A stretch of 64,000 bases of DNA from Bradyrhizobium sp. LTSP885. GTDB lineage: Bacteria; Pseudomonadota; Alphaproteobacteria; Rhizobiales; Xanthobacteraceae. The stretch's first letter is position 1, and every line of letters starts with the position of its first letter. The notes below the pieces were generated by a model. That model saw only the letters and a program-made list of their open reading frames with translations, searched no databases and was not told the origin of the DNA. Location of the stretch: the NCBI RefSeq assembly GCF_000938305.1, contig NZ_JYMT01000019.1:1-64000 (forward strand), read 5' to 3'. The position numbers and the translations under genes were made by a program. Of this stretch, positions 8,516 to 24,199 are shown one piece after another.

Positions 8516-9069
8516 TGAGCACCGGAACCCTATTGATGGACAAGCGCTGGTACATCGTTCACGCCTACTCGAACTTCGAGAAGAAGGTCGCGGAATCGAT
8601 CCGTGAGCAGGCCAAGCAGCGCGGGCTCGAAGAGCTGTTCGAGCAGGTGCTGGTGCCGACCGAAAAGGTCACCGAGGTGCGCCGCGGCCGCAAGATCGAT
8701 GCCGAGCGCAAGTTCTTCCCGGGCTACGTGCTGGTGAAGATGAAGCTGACCGACGAGGCGTTTCATCTGATCAAGAACACCCCGAAGGTGACCGGCTTCC
8801 TCGGCGCGGAAAACAAGCCGATGCCGATCTCGGAATCCGAGGCAATGCGCATCCTGCACCAGGTGCAGGAGGGCGTGGAACGGCCGAAGGCGTCGGTGTC
8901 GTTCGAAATCGGCGAGAATGTCCGCGTGGCCGATGGCCCGTTCGCGTCGTTCTCGGGCGTGGTGGAAGAAATCGACGAGGCGCGCTCGCGCGTGAAGGTC
9001 GCGGTGTCGATCTTCGGCCGTGCCACCCCGGTGGAACTCGAATTCGGTCAGGTCGAAAAGGTGGTCTGA
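8515..9069 (+). CDS. nusG: Transcription termination/antitermination factor NusG
   Basis: 184 residues: an N-terminal NGN domain (KRWYIVHAYSNFEKKVAE) that binds the RNA polymerase clamp, and a C-terminal KOW domain (VADGPFASFSGVVEEID) that contacts Rho or ribosomal protein S10. The ATG overlapping the secE stop is chosen. An in-frame ATG seven codons later (MDKRWY, base 8536) is an alternative and would give a 177-residue protein. The S10 gene, which encodes the partner of its KOW domain, lies 26 kb downstream in the same array. Confidence 0.97.
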   Translation: MSTGTLLMDKRWYIVHAYSNFEKKVAESIREQAKQRGLEELFEQVLVPTEKVTEVRRGRKIDAERKFFPGYVLVKMKLTDEAFHLIKNTPKVTGFLGAENKPMPISESEAMRILHQVQEGVERPKASVSFEIGENVRVADGPFASFSGVVEEIDEARSRVKVAVSIFGRATPVELEFGQVEKVV

Positions 9070-9197
9070 CCGGACGGCGTGGGGTATATGCCTCGCGTCA
9101 CATAAGGCCGTGGGAGGGAGGAGGCGGTCGCCAGCCCCTTCGACCGAACCACGGAACCTGAAACCGCCGGCATTGTCCGGCCCAACAGGAGTACTCA

Positions 9198-9626
9198 ATG
9201 GCAAAGAAAGTGACCGGATACCTGAAGCTTCAGGTCCCGGCCGGTGCGGCGAATCCTTCGCCCCCGATCGGCCCCGCGCTTGGTCAGCGCGGTCTCAACA
9301 TCATGGAATTCTGCAAGGCGTTCAACGCCCAGACGCAGAAGGAAGAAAAGAACACCCCGATTCCGGTGGTGATCACGATCTACGCCGATCGTTCGTTCAC
9401 CTTCGAGATGAAGACCCCTCCGATGTCCTTCTTCCTCAAGCAGGCCGCCAAGATCCAGTCCGGGTCGAAAGCCCCGGGCCGTGACAAGGCCGGCGCGGTG
9501 ACCAAAGCGCAGGTGCGCGAGATCGCCGAGAAGAAGATGAAGGATCTCAATTGCGATTCAATCGAATCGGCCATGAAGATGGTCGAGGGCTCTGCCCGTT
9601 CGATGGGTCTGGAAGTGGCGGGGTAA
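9198..9626 (+). CDS. rplK: 50S ribosomal protein L11
   Basis: 142 residues, the standard length. The N-terminal domain ([24 protein letters not shown]) and the C-terminal rRNA-binding domain (about residues 75-142) are complete. L11 forms the GTPase-associated centre with the L10-L12 stalk. A 128-base gap separates it from nusG, and AGGAGTACTC precedes the ATG. It is followed six bases later by rplA. Confidence 0.98.
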   Translation: MAKKVTGYLKLQVPAGAANPSPPIGPALGQRGLNIMEFCKAFNAQTQKEEKNTPIPVVITIYADRSFTFEMKTPPMSFFLKQAAKIQSGSKAPGRDKAGAVTKAQVREIAEKKMKDLNCDSIESAMKMVEGSARSMGLEVAG

Positions 9627-9632
9627 CGGGTC

Positions 9633-10325
9633 ATGGCAATCGGAAAACGTTTGAGCAAGGCCCGCGAGGGTGTCGACCGCGAGAAGCTCTATCCGCTCGT
9701 GGATGCCATCAAGATGGTCAAGGAGCGCGCCAAGTCGAAGTTCGACGAGACGATCGAGATCGCGATCAACCTCGGCGTCGACCCCCGTCACGCCGACCAG
9801 ATGGTCCGCGGCGTGGTCAACCTCCCGAACGGAACCGGCCGCACGCTGCGCGTCGGCGTGTTCGCGCGTGGCGCCAAGGCTGATGAAGCCAGGGCTGCGG
9901 GTGCCGACGTCGTCGGTGCCGAAGACCTGGTCGAGAAGGTGCAGGGCGGCGTGATCGATTTCGACCGCTGTATCGCCACCCCCGACATGATGCCGCTGGT
10001 CGGCCGCCTCGGTAAGGTGCTCGGCCCGCGCGGCATGATGCCGAACCCGAAGATCGGCACCGTGACCATGGACGTCACCACCGCCGTGAAGGGCGCCAAG
10101 GGCGGCTCGGTCGAGTTTCGCGTCGAAAAAGCGGGAATCGTCCAGGCCGGCATCGGCAAGGCCTCGTTCTCCGAAGAGAAGCTGGTGCAGAACGTCAAGG
10201 CGCTCGCGGATGCGGTCTCCAAGGCGAAGCCGGCGGGTTCCAAGGGCACCTACATCCAGCGCGTGGCGGTCTCCTCCACCATGGGCCCCGGCGTGAAGGT
10301 CGAGCCGGGCACGCTGCTCGGCTAA
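9633..10325 (+). CDS. rplA: 50S ribosomal protein L1
   Basis: 230 residues, full length, with the characteristic central segments [17 protein letters not shown] and [16 protein letters not shown]1 forms the mobile L1 stalk at the E site. In the family it also represses rplKA translation by binding the leader mRNA; a matching leader structure was not identified here. A terminator-like hairpin starts about 20 bases after the stop, so rplKA ends here. Confidence 0.98.
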   Translation: MAIGKRLSKAREGVDREKLYPLVDAIKMVKERAKSKFDETIEIAINLGVDPRHADQMVRGVVNLPNGTGRTLRVGVFARGAKADEARAAGADVVGAEDLVEKVQGGVIDFDRCIATPDMMPLVGRLGKVLGPRGMMPNPKIGTVTMDVTTAVKGAKGGSVEFRVEKAGIVQAGIGKASFSEEKLVQNVKALADAVSKAKPAGSKGTYIQRVAVSSTMGPGVKVEPGTLLG

Positions 10326-10346
10326 GGTCTGTCGCGGTGATGAGAT

Positions 10347-10386
10347 AAAGGGGCGGGATCGGGCAACCGGTTCCGCCCTTTGTTTT
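10347..10386 (+). terminator. Rho-independent terminator after rplA
   Basis: AAAGGGGCGG pairs with CCGCCCTTT with one bulged G, and an inner CGG/CCG pair closes the loop. TTTGTTTT follows. It separates rplKA from the dehydrogenase gene and implies that rplJL needs its own promoter. Confidence 0.75.
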
Positions 10387-10417
10387 GGCGTGAAGCCTCT
10401 CGCAGGAAACAACAAGA

Positions 10418-11365
10418 ATGCCCGACAAGGTCCTGATCTATTCACGCTTTCCCAAGGCCCAGCTCACCCGCTTCGGCGAGCGCTATGAACTCCTGAATGC
10501 CGCCGGCAAAACCGAGATGTTCTCGGCGGGCGAGCTTGCGGACGTCCGGGCGATGATCACCGCTGGTGGGACGCCGCTTGGTGGCGAGGCGATGGACCTG
10601 CTGCCGACGCTGGGGGCGATCGTCTGCTACGGCACAGGGTATGAAGGGATCGATCTCGCCGCTGCCGCAAAGCGTGGCATCGCCGTCGGTCACAGCCCCG
10701 GCGCCAATGCCGCTTCGGTCGCCGACATCGCTGTGATGCTGATGCTGGCGGCGGTTCGCCGGCTGCCGGTCGCCGATAGCTATATCCGCAGCGGCGATTG
10801 GGCCGGGAGGAAGCCGTCGCCGATGATGCGGCCGCAGGCCGGGATGCGCGGCCGCAAGGTCGGCGTCTACGGGATGGGGGAGATCGGCCGCAAGATCGCC
10901 GCCCGCGTCGCAGCCTTCGAGACCGAGGTCGGCTATTTCAGCCGCTCGAAGCACGACGTGCCCTATCATTATCTCCCGAGCCTGGAAGCGCTCGCCGACT
11001 GGTGCAGCGTGCTTGTTGTGGCGGTCCGAGCCGGCGCCGAGACCAACCATGCGGTCAACGCCGACATCCTGCGCCGGCTCGGCAGCGACGGCTTCGTCGT
11101 CAACATCTCGCGCGGTTCCGTCATCGACGAAAAGGCGCTGGTCGCAGCCCTGACAGATCAAGCCATCGCTGGCGCGGGCCTCGATGTGTTCGCCAAGGAG
11201 CCGCACGCCCCCGATGCGCTGACCGCGCTTCCGAACGTGGTGCTGTCGCCGCATCTCGGCGGCCACACCCTCGAATCGCACGTGGCGATGCAGGATTGCG
11301 TGCTGGCCAATCTCGAGGCATTCTTCGCCGGCAAGCCGCTGCCTTACGAGATCAGGGGCTCCTGA
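10418..11365 (+). CDS. D-isomer-specific 2-hydroxyacid dehydrogenase
   Basis: 315 residues, full length. The NAD-binding fingerprint is GVYGMGEIG (about residue 150), and the catalytic trio is Arg in NISRGSVID, Glu in FAKEP and His in SPHLGG. It resembles the glyoxylate/hydroxypyruvate reductase group, which reduces 2-oxoacids to 2-hydroxyacids; the exact substrate is not readable. It lies between the L11-L1 and L10-L12 gene pairs, which are usually adjacent, and is isolated from rplA by a terminator. GCAGGAAACAAC before the ATG is a reasonable ribosome-binding site. Confidence 0.93.
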   Translation: MPDKVLIYSRFPKAQLTRFGERYELLNAAGKTEMFSAGELADVRAMITAGGTPLGGEAMDLLPTLGAIVCYGTGYEGIDLAAAAKRGIAVGHSPGANAASVADIAVMLMLAAVRRLPVADSYIRSGDWAGRKPSPMMRPQAGMRGRKVGVYGMGEIGRKIAARVAAFETEVGYFSRSKHDVPYHYLPSLEALADWCSVLVVAVRAGAETNHAVNADILRRLGSDGFVVNISRGSVIDEKALVAALTDQAIAGAGLDVFAKEPHAPDALTALPNVVLSPHLGGHTLESHVAMQDCVLANLEAFFAGKPLPYEIRGS

Positions 11366-11430
11366 ATCGGGCTTATTTGCCCCCTGGAGCGGGTTCCCGG
11401 GGATAGTCTGAATTGGTCTGAAATTTGCTC

Positions 11431-11459
11431 TTGGCAAGTCGAGTAGGACTCGCTAGATA
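11431..11459 (+). promoter_or_regulatory. Candidate promoter for rplJ-rplL-rpoBC
   Basis: TTGGCA (11431-11436) and TAGATA (11454-11459) are separated by 17 bases. The pair lies in the 576-base gene-free stretch between the dehydrogenase and rplJ, where a promoter is expected because a terminator follows rplA. It would give a leader of about 475 bases. This is a consensus match by eye only. Confidence 0.4.
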
Positions 11460-11894
11460 GCGCCTTCCGGGCGTGCTGGCCGTTGCTGGCATGTCCGTGC
11501 TCGCATTCCGAAAACCCGATACGATAGGAGATCATTCCTTTCTGCATGCCCGCAAGGATGCTCGAAAGGAAGGAAACCCGTCGCTTCAAACGGAATGAGA
11601 GCAGGGGTCTTCGGCTGAGCCGAATGGCCTCGATCCTGTCCGAGACTGCAGGCGCCCGCGAGAACATCACGTTTTCAACGGCTTAATCGCATGGCCTGCA
11701 TAGACGGGTGAAGACCGGATTTTCGCATTCACGCAGCGATCGCATCGCGGCTGGATGCTGATTTGGTTCGAACCTCGACAACCCAGAGCCGCAAGGTTTT
11801 GGGAGGGCAGGCTTCTAGATGTCGTCTTGCCCGGCATGTCCCGGGGACTTCGGTCCCTGAGATCAGGTTTTGGGCGGGACGATGGGTGCAACCC

Positions 11895-11923
11895 GGCGGT
11901 CCTGCCTTCGCGGAAAGGCCGCC
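11895..11923 (+). promoter_or_regulatory. Hairpin just upstream of the rplJ ribosome-binding site (candidate L10 leader element)
   Basis: GGCGGTC (11895-11901) pairs with GGCCGCC (11917-11923), allowing one G-U pair, five bases before the GGAAAGAG ribosome-binding site of rplJ. In many bacteria the L10-L12 complex binds its own leader mRNA here to limit translation. Assigning that role rests on position only. The rest of the 11366-11941 region shows no gene. Confidence 0.4.
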
Positions 11924-11941
11924 AACCGGAAAGAGCTTGCT

Positions 11942-12460
11942 GTGGAACGAGCGGCAAAAAAAGAGGCGGTCGAACAGCTCAACGAGGCCTTCAAGGCCAC
12001 GAGCGTTGCGGTCGTCGCTCACTATTCCGGCCTCACCGTGGCCCAGATGCAGAAGCTGCGCATGCAGATGAAGCAGGCGGGTGCGTCGGTGAAGGTCTCG
12101 AAGAACCGTCTTGCCAAAATTGCTCTTGAGGGCACTGACGTCGCTGCCATCGGCTCCCTGCTGAAGGGGCCGACTGTGATCGCTACTTCAAATGATCCGG
12201 TCGCGGCGCCAAAGGTTGCCGTCGAATTCGCCAAGGCGAACGAAAAGTTCGTCATCCTTGGCGGCTCGATGGGTAAAACCGTCCTGAATGTCGACAGCGT
12301 GAAGGCGCTTGCCTCACTGCCGTCGCTCGACGAACTGCGCGGCAAGATCGTGGGCCTCCTCGTGGCGCCGGCGACCAAGCTCGCTCAGCTGTCCAACGCG
12401 CCCGCGGCCAAGCTCGCACGCGTCATTCAGGCTTATGCCTCAAAGAGCGAAGCGGCCTGA
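11942..12460 (+). CDS. rplJ: 50S ribosomal protein L10
   Basis: 172 residues starting at GTG ([18 protein letters not shown]), the usual alphaproteobacterial start. In-frame ATGs upstream would add a non-conserved arginine-rich leader and lack a ribosome-binding site, whereas GGAAAGAG precedes the GTG. L10 anchors L12 dimers to the ribosome through its C-terminal helix ([19 protein letters not shown]). rplL follows after 53 bases. Confidence 0.97.
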   Translation: MERAAKKEAVEQLNEAFKATSVAVVAHYSGLTVAQMQKLRMQMKQAGASVKVSKNRLAKIALEGTDVAAIGSLLKGPTVIATSNDPVAAPKVAVEFAKANEKFVILGGSMGKTVLNVDSVKALASLPSLDELRGKIVGLLVAPATKLAQLSNAPAAKLARVIQAYASKSEAA

Positions 12461-12513
12461 CCCTTCGCTAATCTCAAACCTGGTTCGAACCATACGTTTA
12501 AGGAAACAGATCA

Positions 12514-12885
12514 ATGGCTGACTTGCAGAAAATCGTCGACGACCTCTCGGGCCTCACCGTGCTCGAAGCCGCCGAACTCGCGAAGCTCCTCGAAGAAAAG
12601 TGGGGCGTCTCCGCCGCTGCCGCCGTTGCGGTAGCCGGCCCGGCTGCTGCCGCGGCTGCTCCCGCTGAAGAGAAGACCGAGTTCACGGTCATGCTCACCG
12701 CCGCCGGCGACAAGAAGATCGAAGTCATCAAGGAAGTCCGCGCCATCACGGGCCTCGGCCTGAAGGAAGCCAAGGACCTCGTCGAAGGCGCGCCCAAGGC
12801 CGTCAAGGAAGGCGTCAACAAGGACGAAGCCGAGAAGGTCAAGGCCCAGCTCGAGAAGGCTGGCGCGAAGGTTGAACTCAAGTAA
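12514..12885 (+). CDS. rplL: 50S ribosomal protein L7/L12
   Basis: 123 residues: an N-terminal dimerisation domain, an Ala/Pro-rich hinge (about residues 35-53) and the conserved C-terminal domain [20 protein letters not shown] with [17 protein letters not shown], which recruits translational GTPases. AAGGAAACAGATCA precedes the ATG. A strong hairpin without a T-tail begins eight bases after the stop. Confidence 0.98.
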   Translation: MADLQKIVDDLSGLTVLEAAELAKLLEEKWGVSAAAAVAVAGPAAAAAAPAEEKTEFTVMLTAAGDKKIEVIKEVRAITGLGLKEAKDLVEGAPKAVKEGVNKDEAEKVKAQLEKAGAKVELK

Positions 12886-12892
12886 TGCGCGA

Positions 12893-12920
12893 TCCGGGAG
12901 CGTCGCAGGGCGCTCCCGGA
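12893..12920 (+). promoter_or_regulatory. Stem-loop between rplL and rpoB (candidate attenuator or processing site)
   Basis: TCCGGGAGCG (12893-12902) and CGCTCCCGGA (12911-12920) form a perfect ten-base-pair stem with an eight-base loop and no following T-run. In E. coli the rplL-rpoB interval holds an attenuator and an RNase III site, so an equivalent is plausible. The remaining 410 bases to rpoB show no gene; one small hairpin CACA-aaaaaa-GTGTG lies near 12962. Confidence 0.5.
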
Positions 12921-13329
12921 CCATGCAAATGGCGTGCGACGGGTTGTCGCGTCTTGCGCCGGACACAAAAAAGTGTGGGGATTTCGTGGACTTAACCCTC
13001 GAATCTCCTTTATTGCCTTCCCATATCGGGATGGCAGCGGAAAAACACGGTCGGTGGCGGGAACGGCAGGGTTCTCGGCGTGCGCCGTTGGGAGACAGTC
13101 AAATTTCGGGCTTTTTCAGTCCGTGAAGCGGAAGGTTTAGACGGGCGGGTGCAGGCATGCGCCCCGCGCGTCGTTTTGCGTTTTGGAGGCTGCAGGACCG
13201 TGTTGGGGATTTAATTCCTGAGCCCGGGCTTCGTTCCCTTCGAGACGGTTCGAAAATTCAACCCGGGGCCGATGGCAGTCGAGTCCCGGAAGGTTCGCCA
13301 GACAAAGGCGACGAAAATGAGAGGCCACG

Positions 13330-17448
<4,119 letters not shown>

Positions 17449-17466
17449 CGCTTAAGAATTTCATGT

Positions 17467-17486
17467 CCGGCGCTCAAATGCGCCGG
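17467..17486 (+). promoter_or_regulatory. Stem-loop between rpoB and rpoC
   Basis: CCGGCGC and GCGCCGG form a perfect seven-base-pair stem around TCAAAT, in the 131-base interval between rpoB and rpoC. No T-run follows, so it is unlikely to terminate; it may stabilise or position processing of the mRNA. Confidence 0.35.
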
Positions 17487-17579
17487 GCATTCGTGCTCCG
17501 TTCGGACGCTGAGCGGGCGCGGGCTGAATAGAAGTTTCGAATTTGCTGCCGGTGACGATCGGCACGCGAGGAGAAGACC

Positions 17580-21782
<4,203 letters not shown>

Positions 21783-21808
21783 GCGCCCGTGAGACTACGG
21801 TATTGACG

Positions 21809-21836
21809 AAAAGGCCGGCTTCGCGCCGGCCTTTTT
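21809..21836 (+). terminator. Rho-independent terminator after rpoC
   Basis: AAGGCCGGC and GCCGGCCTT form a perfect GC-rich stem around a short TTCGC-containing loop, followed by TTTTT. It isolates the rpoBC transcript from the accessory genes that follow. Confidence 0.9.
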
Positions 21837-21961
21837 GCTGCTTTCTTTGCCTGCTGCGGTGCAGGGACGCGCTTTGTTCATCTTTCCTTCAGGGTGAAAA
21901 GCGCTTTTGCTAGGGTGACTTAGACCGGCTGCTTGGCAGTTCCGGAGACGACGGAATTCAA

Positions 21962-24019
21962 ATGCTTGACTTGGCTATCGTAGGCGGCGGCCCGGGGGGG
22001 CTGATGAGCGCTTGGTATTTGAAGCGCAAGCTCGGCGACCTCTGCCGCATCACCATTTTCGAAGCGTCGGGCCGGCTCGGCGGCAAGGTTCTCACGCGCA
22101 AATTCGAAACCGCGCCCGCGATGTACGAGGCCGGCGTCGCAGAGATCTACGACTACTCGATGACCGGGCCCGACCCGCTGCGCGAGCTGATCCAGCATTT
22201 CGGGCTGCAGACGATTCCGATGGATGCCGAGCAGGTGCAGCTCGACGGCGAACTGCTCGCCGATGTCCCGGGCATGCGCCGCAAATACGGGCCCAAGACC
22301 GCTTCTGCGATCGAGTCGTTCCGCAAGCGCTGCGCCGATCTGGTTTCGCCGATCGAATATTATGAGGGCGTCGGCGCCCACGACAACGAGCACCCCTGGG
22401 CCTACAAGACAGCCGAGCAGGTGCTCGACGAAGAGGTCGATGATCCCATCGCCAAGCGCTTCTTCAAGGTGATGGCGCGCTCCGATATCGCGACCGAGAG
22501 CCACAACACCAACGGCCTCAACGCCCTGAAGAACTACGTGATGGACGTCGACGGCTATATCGGCCTGTACTCGATCCAGAACGGCAATGAACAGTTGATC
22601 GAGTGCCTGCGCTCGGAAGTCGACGCCGACATCCAGCTCAACCATCGCGTCCTCAAGGTCGGCAAGGTGGCCAGTGGCCGCTACCAGCTCAACATGATGA
22701 ACGGCAAGGGGCCGGAGACGCGCGACTTCGATCTCGTGCTGGTCTGCCTGCCGCATTCCTGGCTCGCCACCGTGCGCTGGGACGGCGAGGCGCTGCGCCA
22801 GTCGATGGTCAAGCACGTCGCCTATTTCGACCGGCCGGCGCACTATCTGCGCGTCTCGATCCTGTTCGACGAGCCGTTCTGGGGCGAGAAGATCCCGGGC
22901 GCCTGGTTCATGTCGGAAGCGTTCGGTGGCTGCTGCGTCTACAATGAAGGCGCGCGCCACGATGTCGGCAAGCACGGCGTGCTGAACTGGCTGATCGCGG
23001 GCTCCGACGCGCTGGCGTTCGCCAACCTCAGCGACCAGGAGCTGTTCGAGGCCGCGCTGAAGTCGCTGCCGGCCTCGCTCGGCAACGCGCGCGAGCATTT
23101 CCTGGAAGGCAAGATCCATCGCTGGCTGTCGTCGGTCAACGCGCTGCCGGGCGGCCTGCCGGCGCGCGACGTCATGACCAATCATCGCCCCGAGCCCAAG
23201 CAGCATCCGGGCATCGTGGTGGTCGGCGACTATCTGTTCGACTCGACGCTGAACGGACTGCTCGACTCCTCCGACGCGGCGACCGACATCATCCTCACCG
23301 AGTGGATGCGGCTGCGCCGCGCCCGCTCGCAGGAAGCGGCGAGGGTGTCCGACAAGATCGACCGCGGTTACTTCGAGAATTACCGCGGGCAGGGTCCGTA
23401 CAGCGAAGCCTGGCACAACTTCACCGACCCGGCCTATCTGATGGACCTGATCAAGACGGTCTGGGGCAGGGCGAAGGGCTACAAGCTGCTGGTCGCCGGC
23501 TCCGCCAGCGGCGAACTCGTCGGCGCGCTGCGCGAACGCGGCGTCGATGCCTGGGGCATCGAGAACAACCGCACGATCCACAGCAAGACGCCGAAGGCGC
23601 TCAAGAAGTACAATAAGCTCGGCTCGGTCGTCGACATGCCGTTCAAGGCCAATGAATTCGACTTCGTGTTCGAGACCTCACTGTGCCATCTCGGCGAAAA
23701 GCAGGTCGCGCGTGCGGTGCGCGAGTTCAACCGCGTGGTCAAGACCGGCCTGGTGTTCGGTTCGGTGACCTCGGACATGGCGCCGGCGCTGATCGATCGC
23801 TACGACCTGCTGCGCGGCGTGAAGAAGCTCGGCACCTGGTGGGAATGGTCGGAGTTGTTCTTCGGCAACGGATTCGATCTGTCGATGCACCGCCGCGACT
23901 GCACCGACGCGCTGTGGGCTCTGACGCTTGCAGCAGGCAAGGGGCCGGGTCAGTGGTACGCCGACTCCGACAGCCTGCGCTATTCCTTCTTCGACAAGGT
24001 CGAAGCCGACGACGACTAG
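21962..24019 (+). CDS. Fusion of FAD-dependent amine-oxidase-like domain and SAM-dependent methyltransferase domain
   Basis: 685 residues in two parts. Residues 1 to about 455 form a flavin oxidoreductase of the amine oxidase / protoporphyrinogen oxidase type: dinucleotide fingerprint AIVGGGPGG at the N-terminus, then FEASGRLGG, and a C-terminal flavin segment GIVVVGDYLFDSTLNG. Residues about 470-685 look like a class I methyltransferase: LLVAGSASGELVGAL resembles motif I, GIENN carries the acidic residue of motif II, and DMPFKANEFDFVFE follows. Motif I is degenerate, so activity is uncertain. The gene follows the rpoC terminator and precedes an exporter gene. I infer a two-step modification enzyme for an unknown metabolite. 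Confidence 0.82.
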   Translation: MLDLAIVGGGPGGLMSAWYLKRKLGDLCRITIFEASGRLGGKVLTRKFETAPAMYEAGVAEIYDYSMTGPDPLRELIQHFGLQTIPMDAEQVQLDGELLADVPGMRRKYGPKTASAIESFRKRCADLVSPIEYYEGVGAHDNEHPWAYKTAEQVLDEEVDDPIAKRFFKVMARSDIATESHNTNGLNALKNYVMDVDGYIGLYSIQNGNEQLIECLRSEVDADIQLNHRVLKVGKVASGRYQLNMMNGKGPETRDFDLVLVCLPHSWLATVRWDGEALRQSMVKHVAYFDRPAHYLRVSILFDEPFWGEKIPGAWFMSEAFGGCCVYNEGARHDVGKHGVLNWLIAGSDALAFANLSDQELFEAALKSLPASLGNAREHFLEGKIHRWLSSVNALPGGLPARDVMTNHRPEPKQHPGIVVVGDYLFDSTLNGLLDSSDAATDIILTEWMRLRRARSQEAARVSDKIDRGYFENYRGQGPYSEAWHNFTDPAYLMDLIKTVWGRAKGYKLLVAGSASGELVGALRERGVDAWGIENNRTIHSKTPKALKKYNKLGSVVDMPFKANEFDFVFETSLCHLGEKQVARAVREFNRVVKTGLVFGSVTSDMAPALIDRYDLLRGVKKLGTWWEWSELFFGNGFDLSMHRRDCTDALWALTLAAGKGPGQWYADSDSLRYSFFDKVEADDD

Positions 24020-24068
24020 AGCCGTTTTCGTTCCGACGGAATCGGAAACGATTCGGTCCTCACTTGGC

Positions 24069-24094
24069 TTGGTGCGGCGCGTCCGCCGCGCCAA
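24069..24094 (+). terminator. Strong stem-loop downstream of the oxidoreductase-methyltransferase gene
   Basis: TTGGTGCGGCG pairs with CGCCGCGCCAA over eleven positions, one of them G-U, around a CGTC tetraloop. Only a short CGCTTT tract follows, so it may be a weak terminator or an mRNA-stabilising element ahead of the ABC exporter gene. Confidence 0.4.
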
Positions 24095-24199
24095 ACGCTT
24101 TGCCGAATTGATCCTGATCGCATAGGATCGCGGCCGCAGCGCTTGTCGCCTGCGATTTCGATTTGCGGTCATGCCGGCCGTGGAGCATCGGTTGGTTTC

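Noticed and set aside
12872..13140. Short open frames between rplL and rpoB
   Set aside because: They start inside rplL or lack a ribosome-binding site, and they show no conserved composition.
22603..22947. Alternative-frame product inside the oxidoreductase-methyltransferase gene
   Set aside because: It is wholly nested, Arg/Ala-rich, and lacks any start signal or motif.
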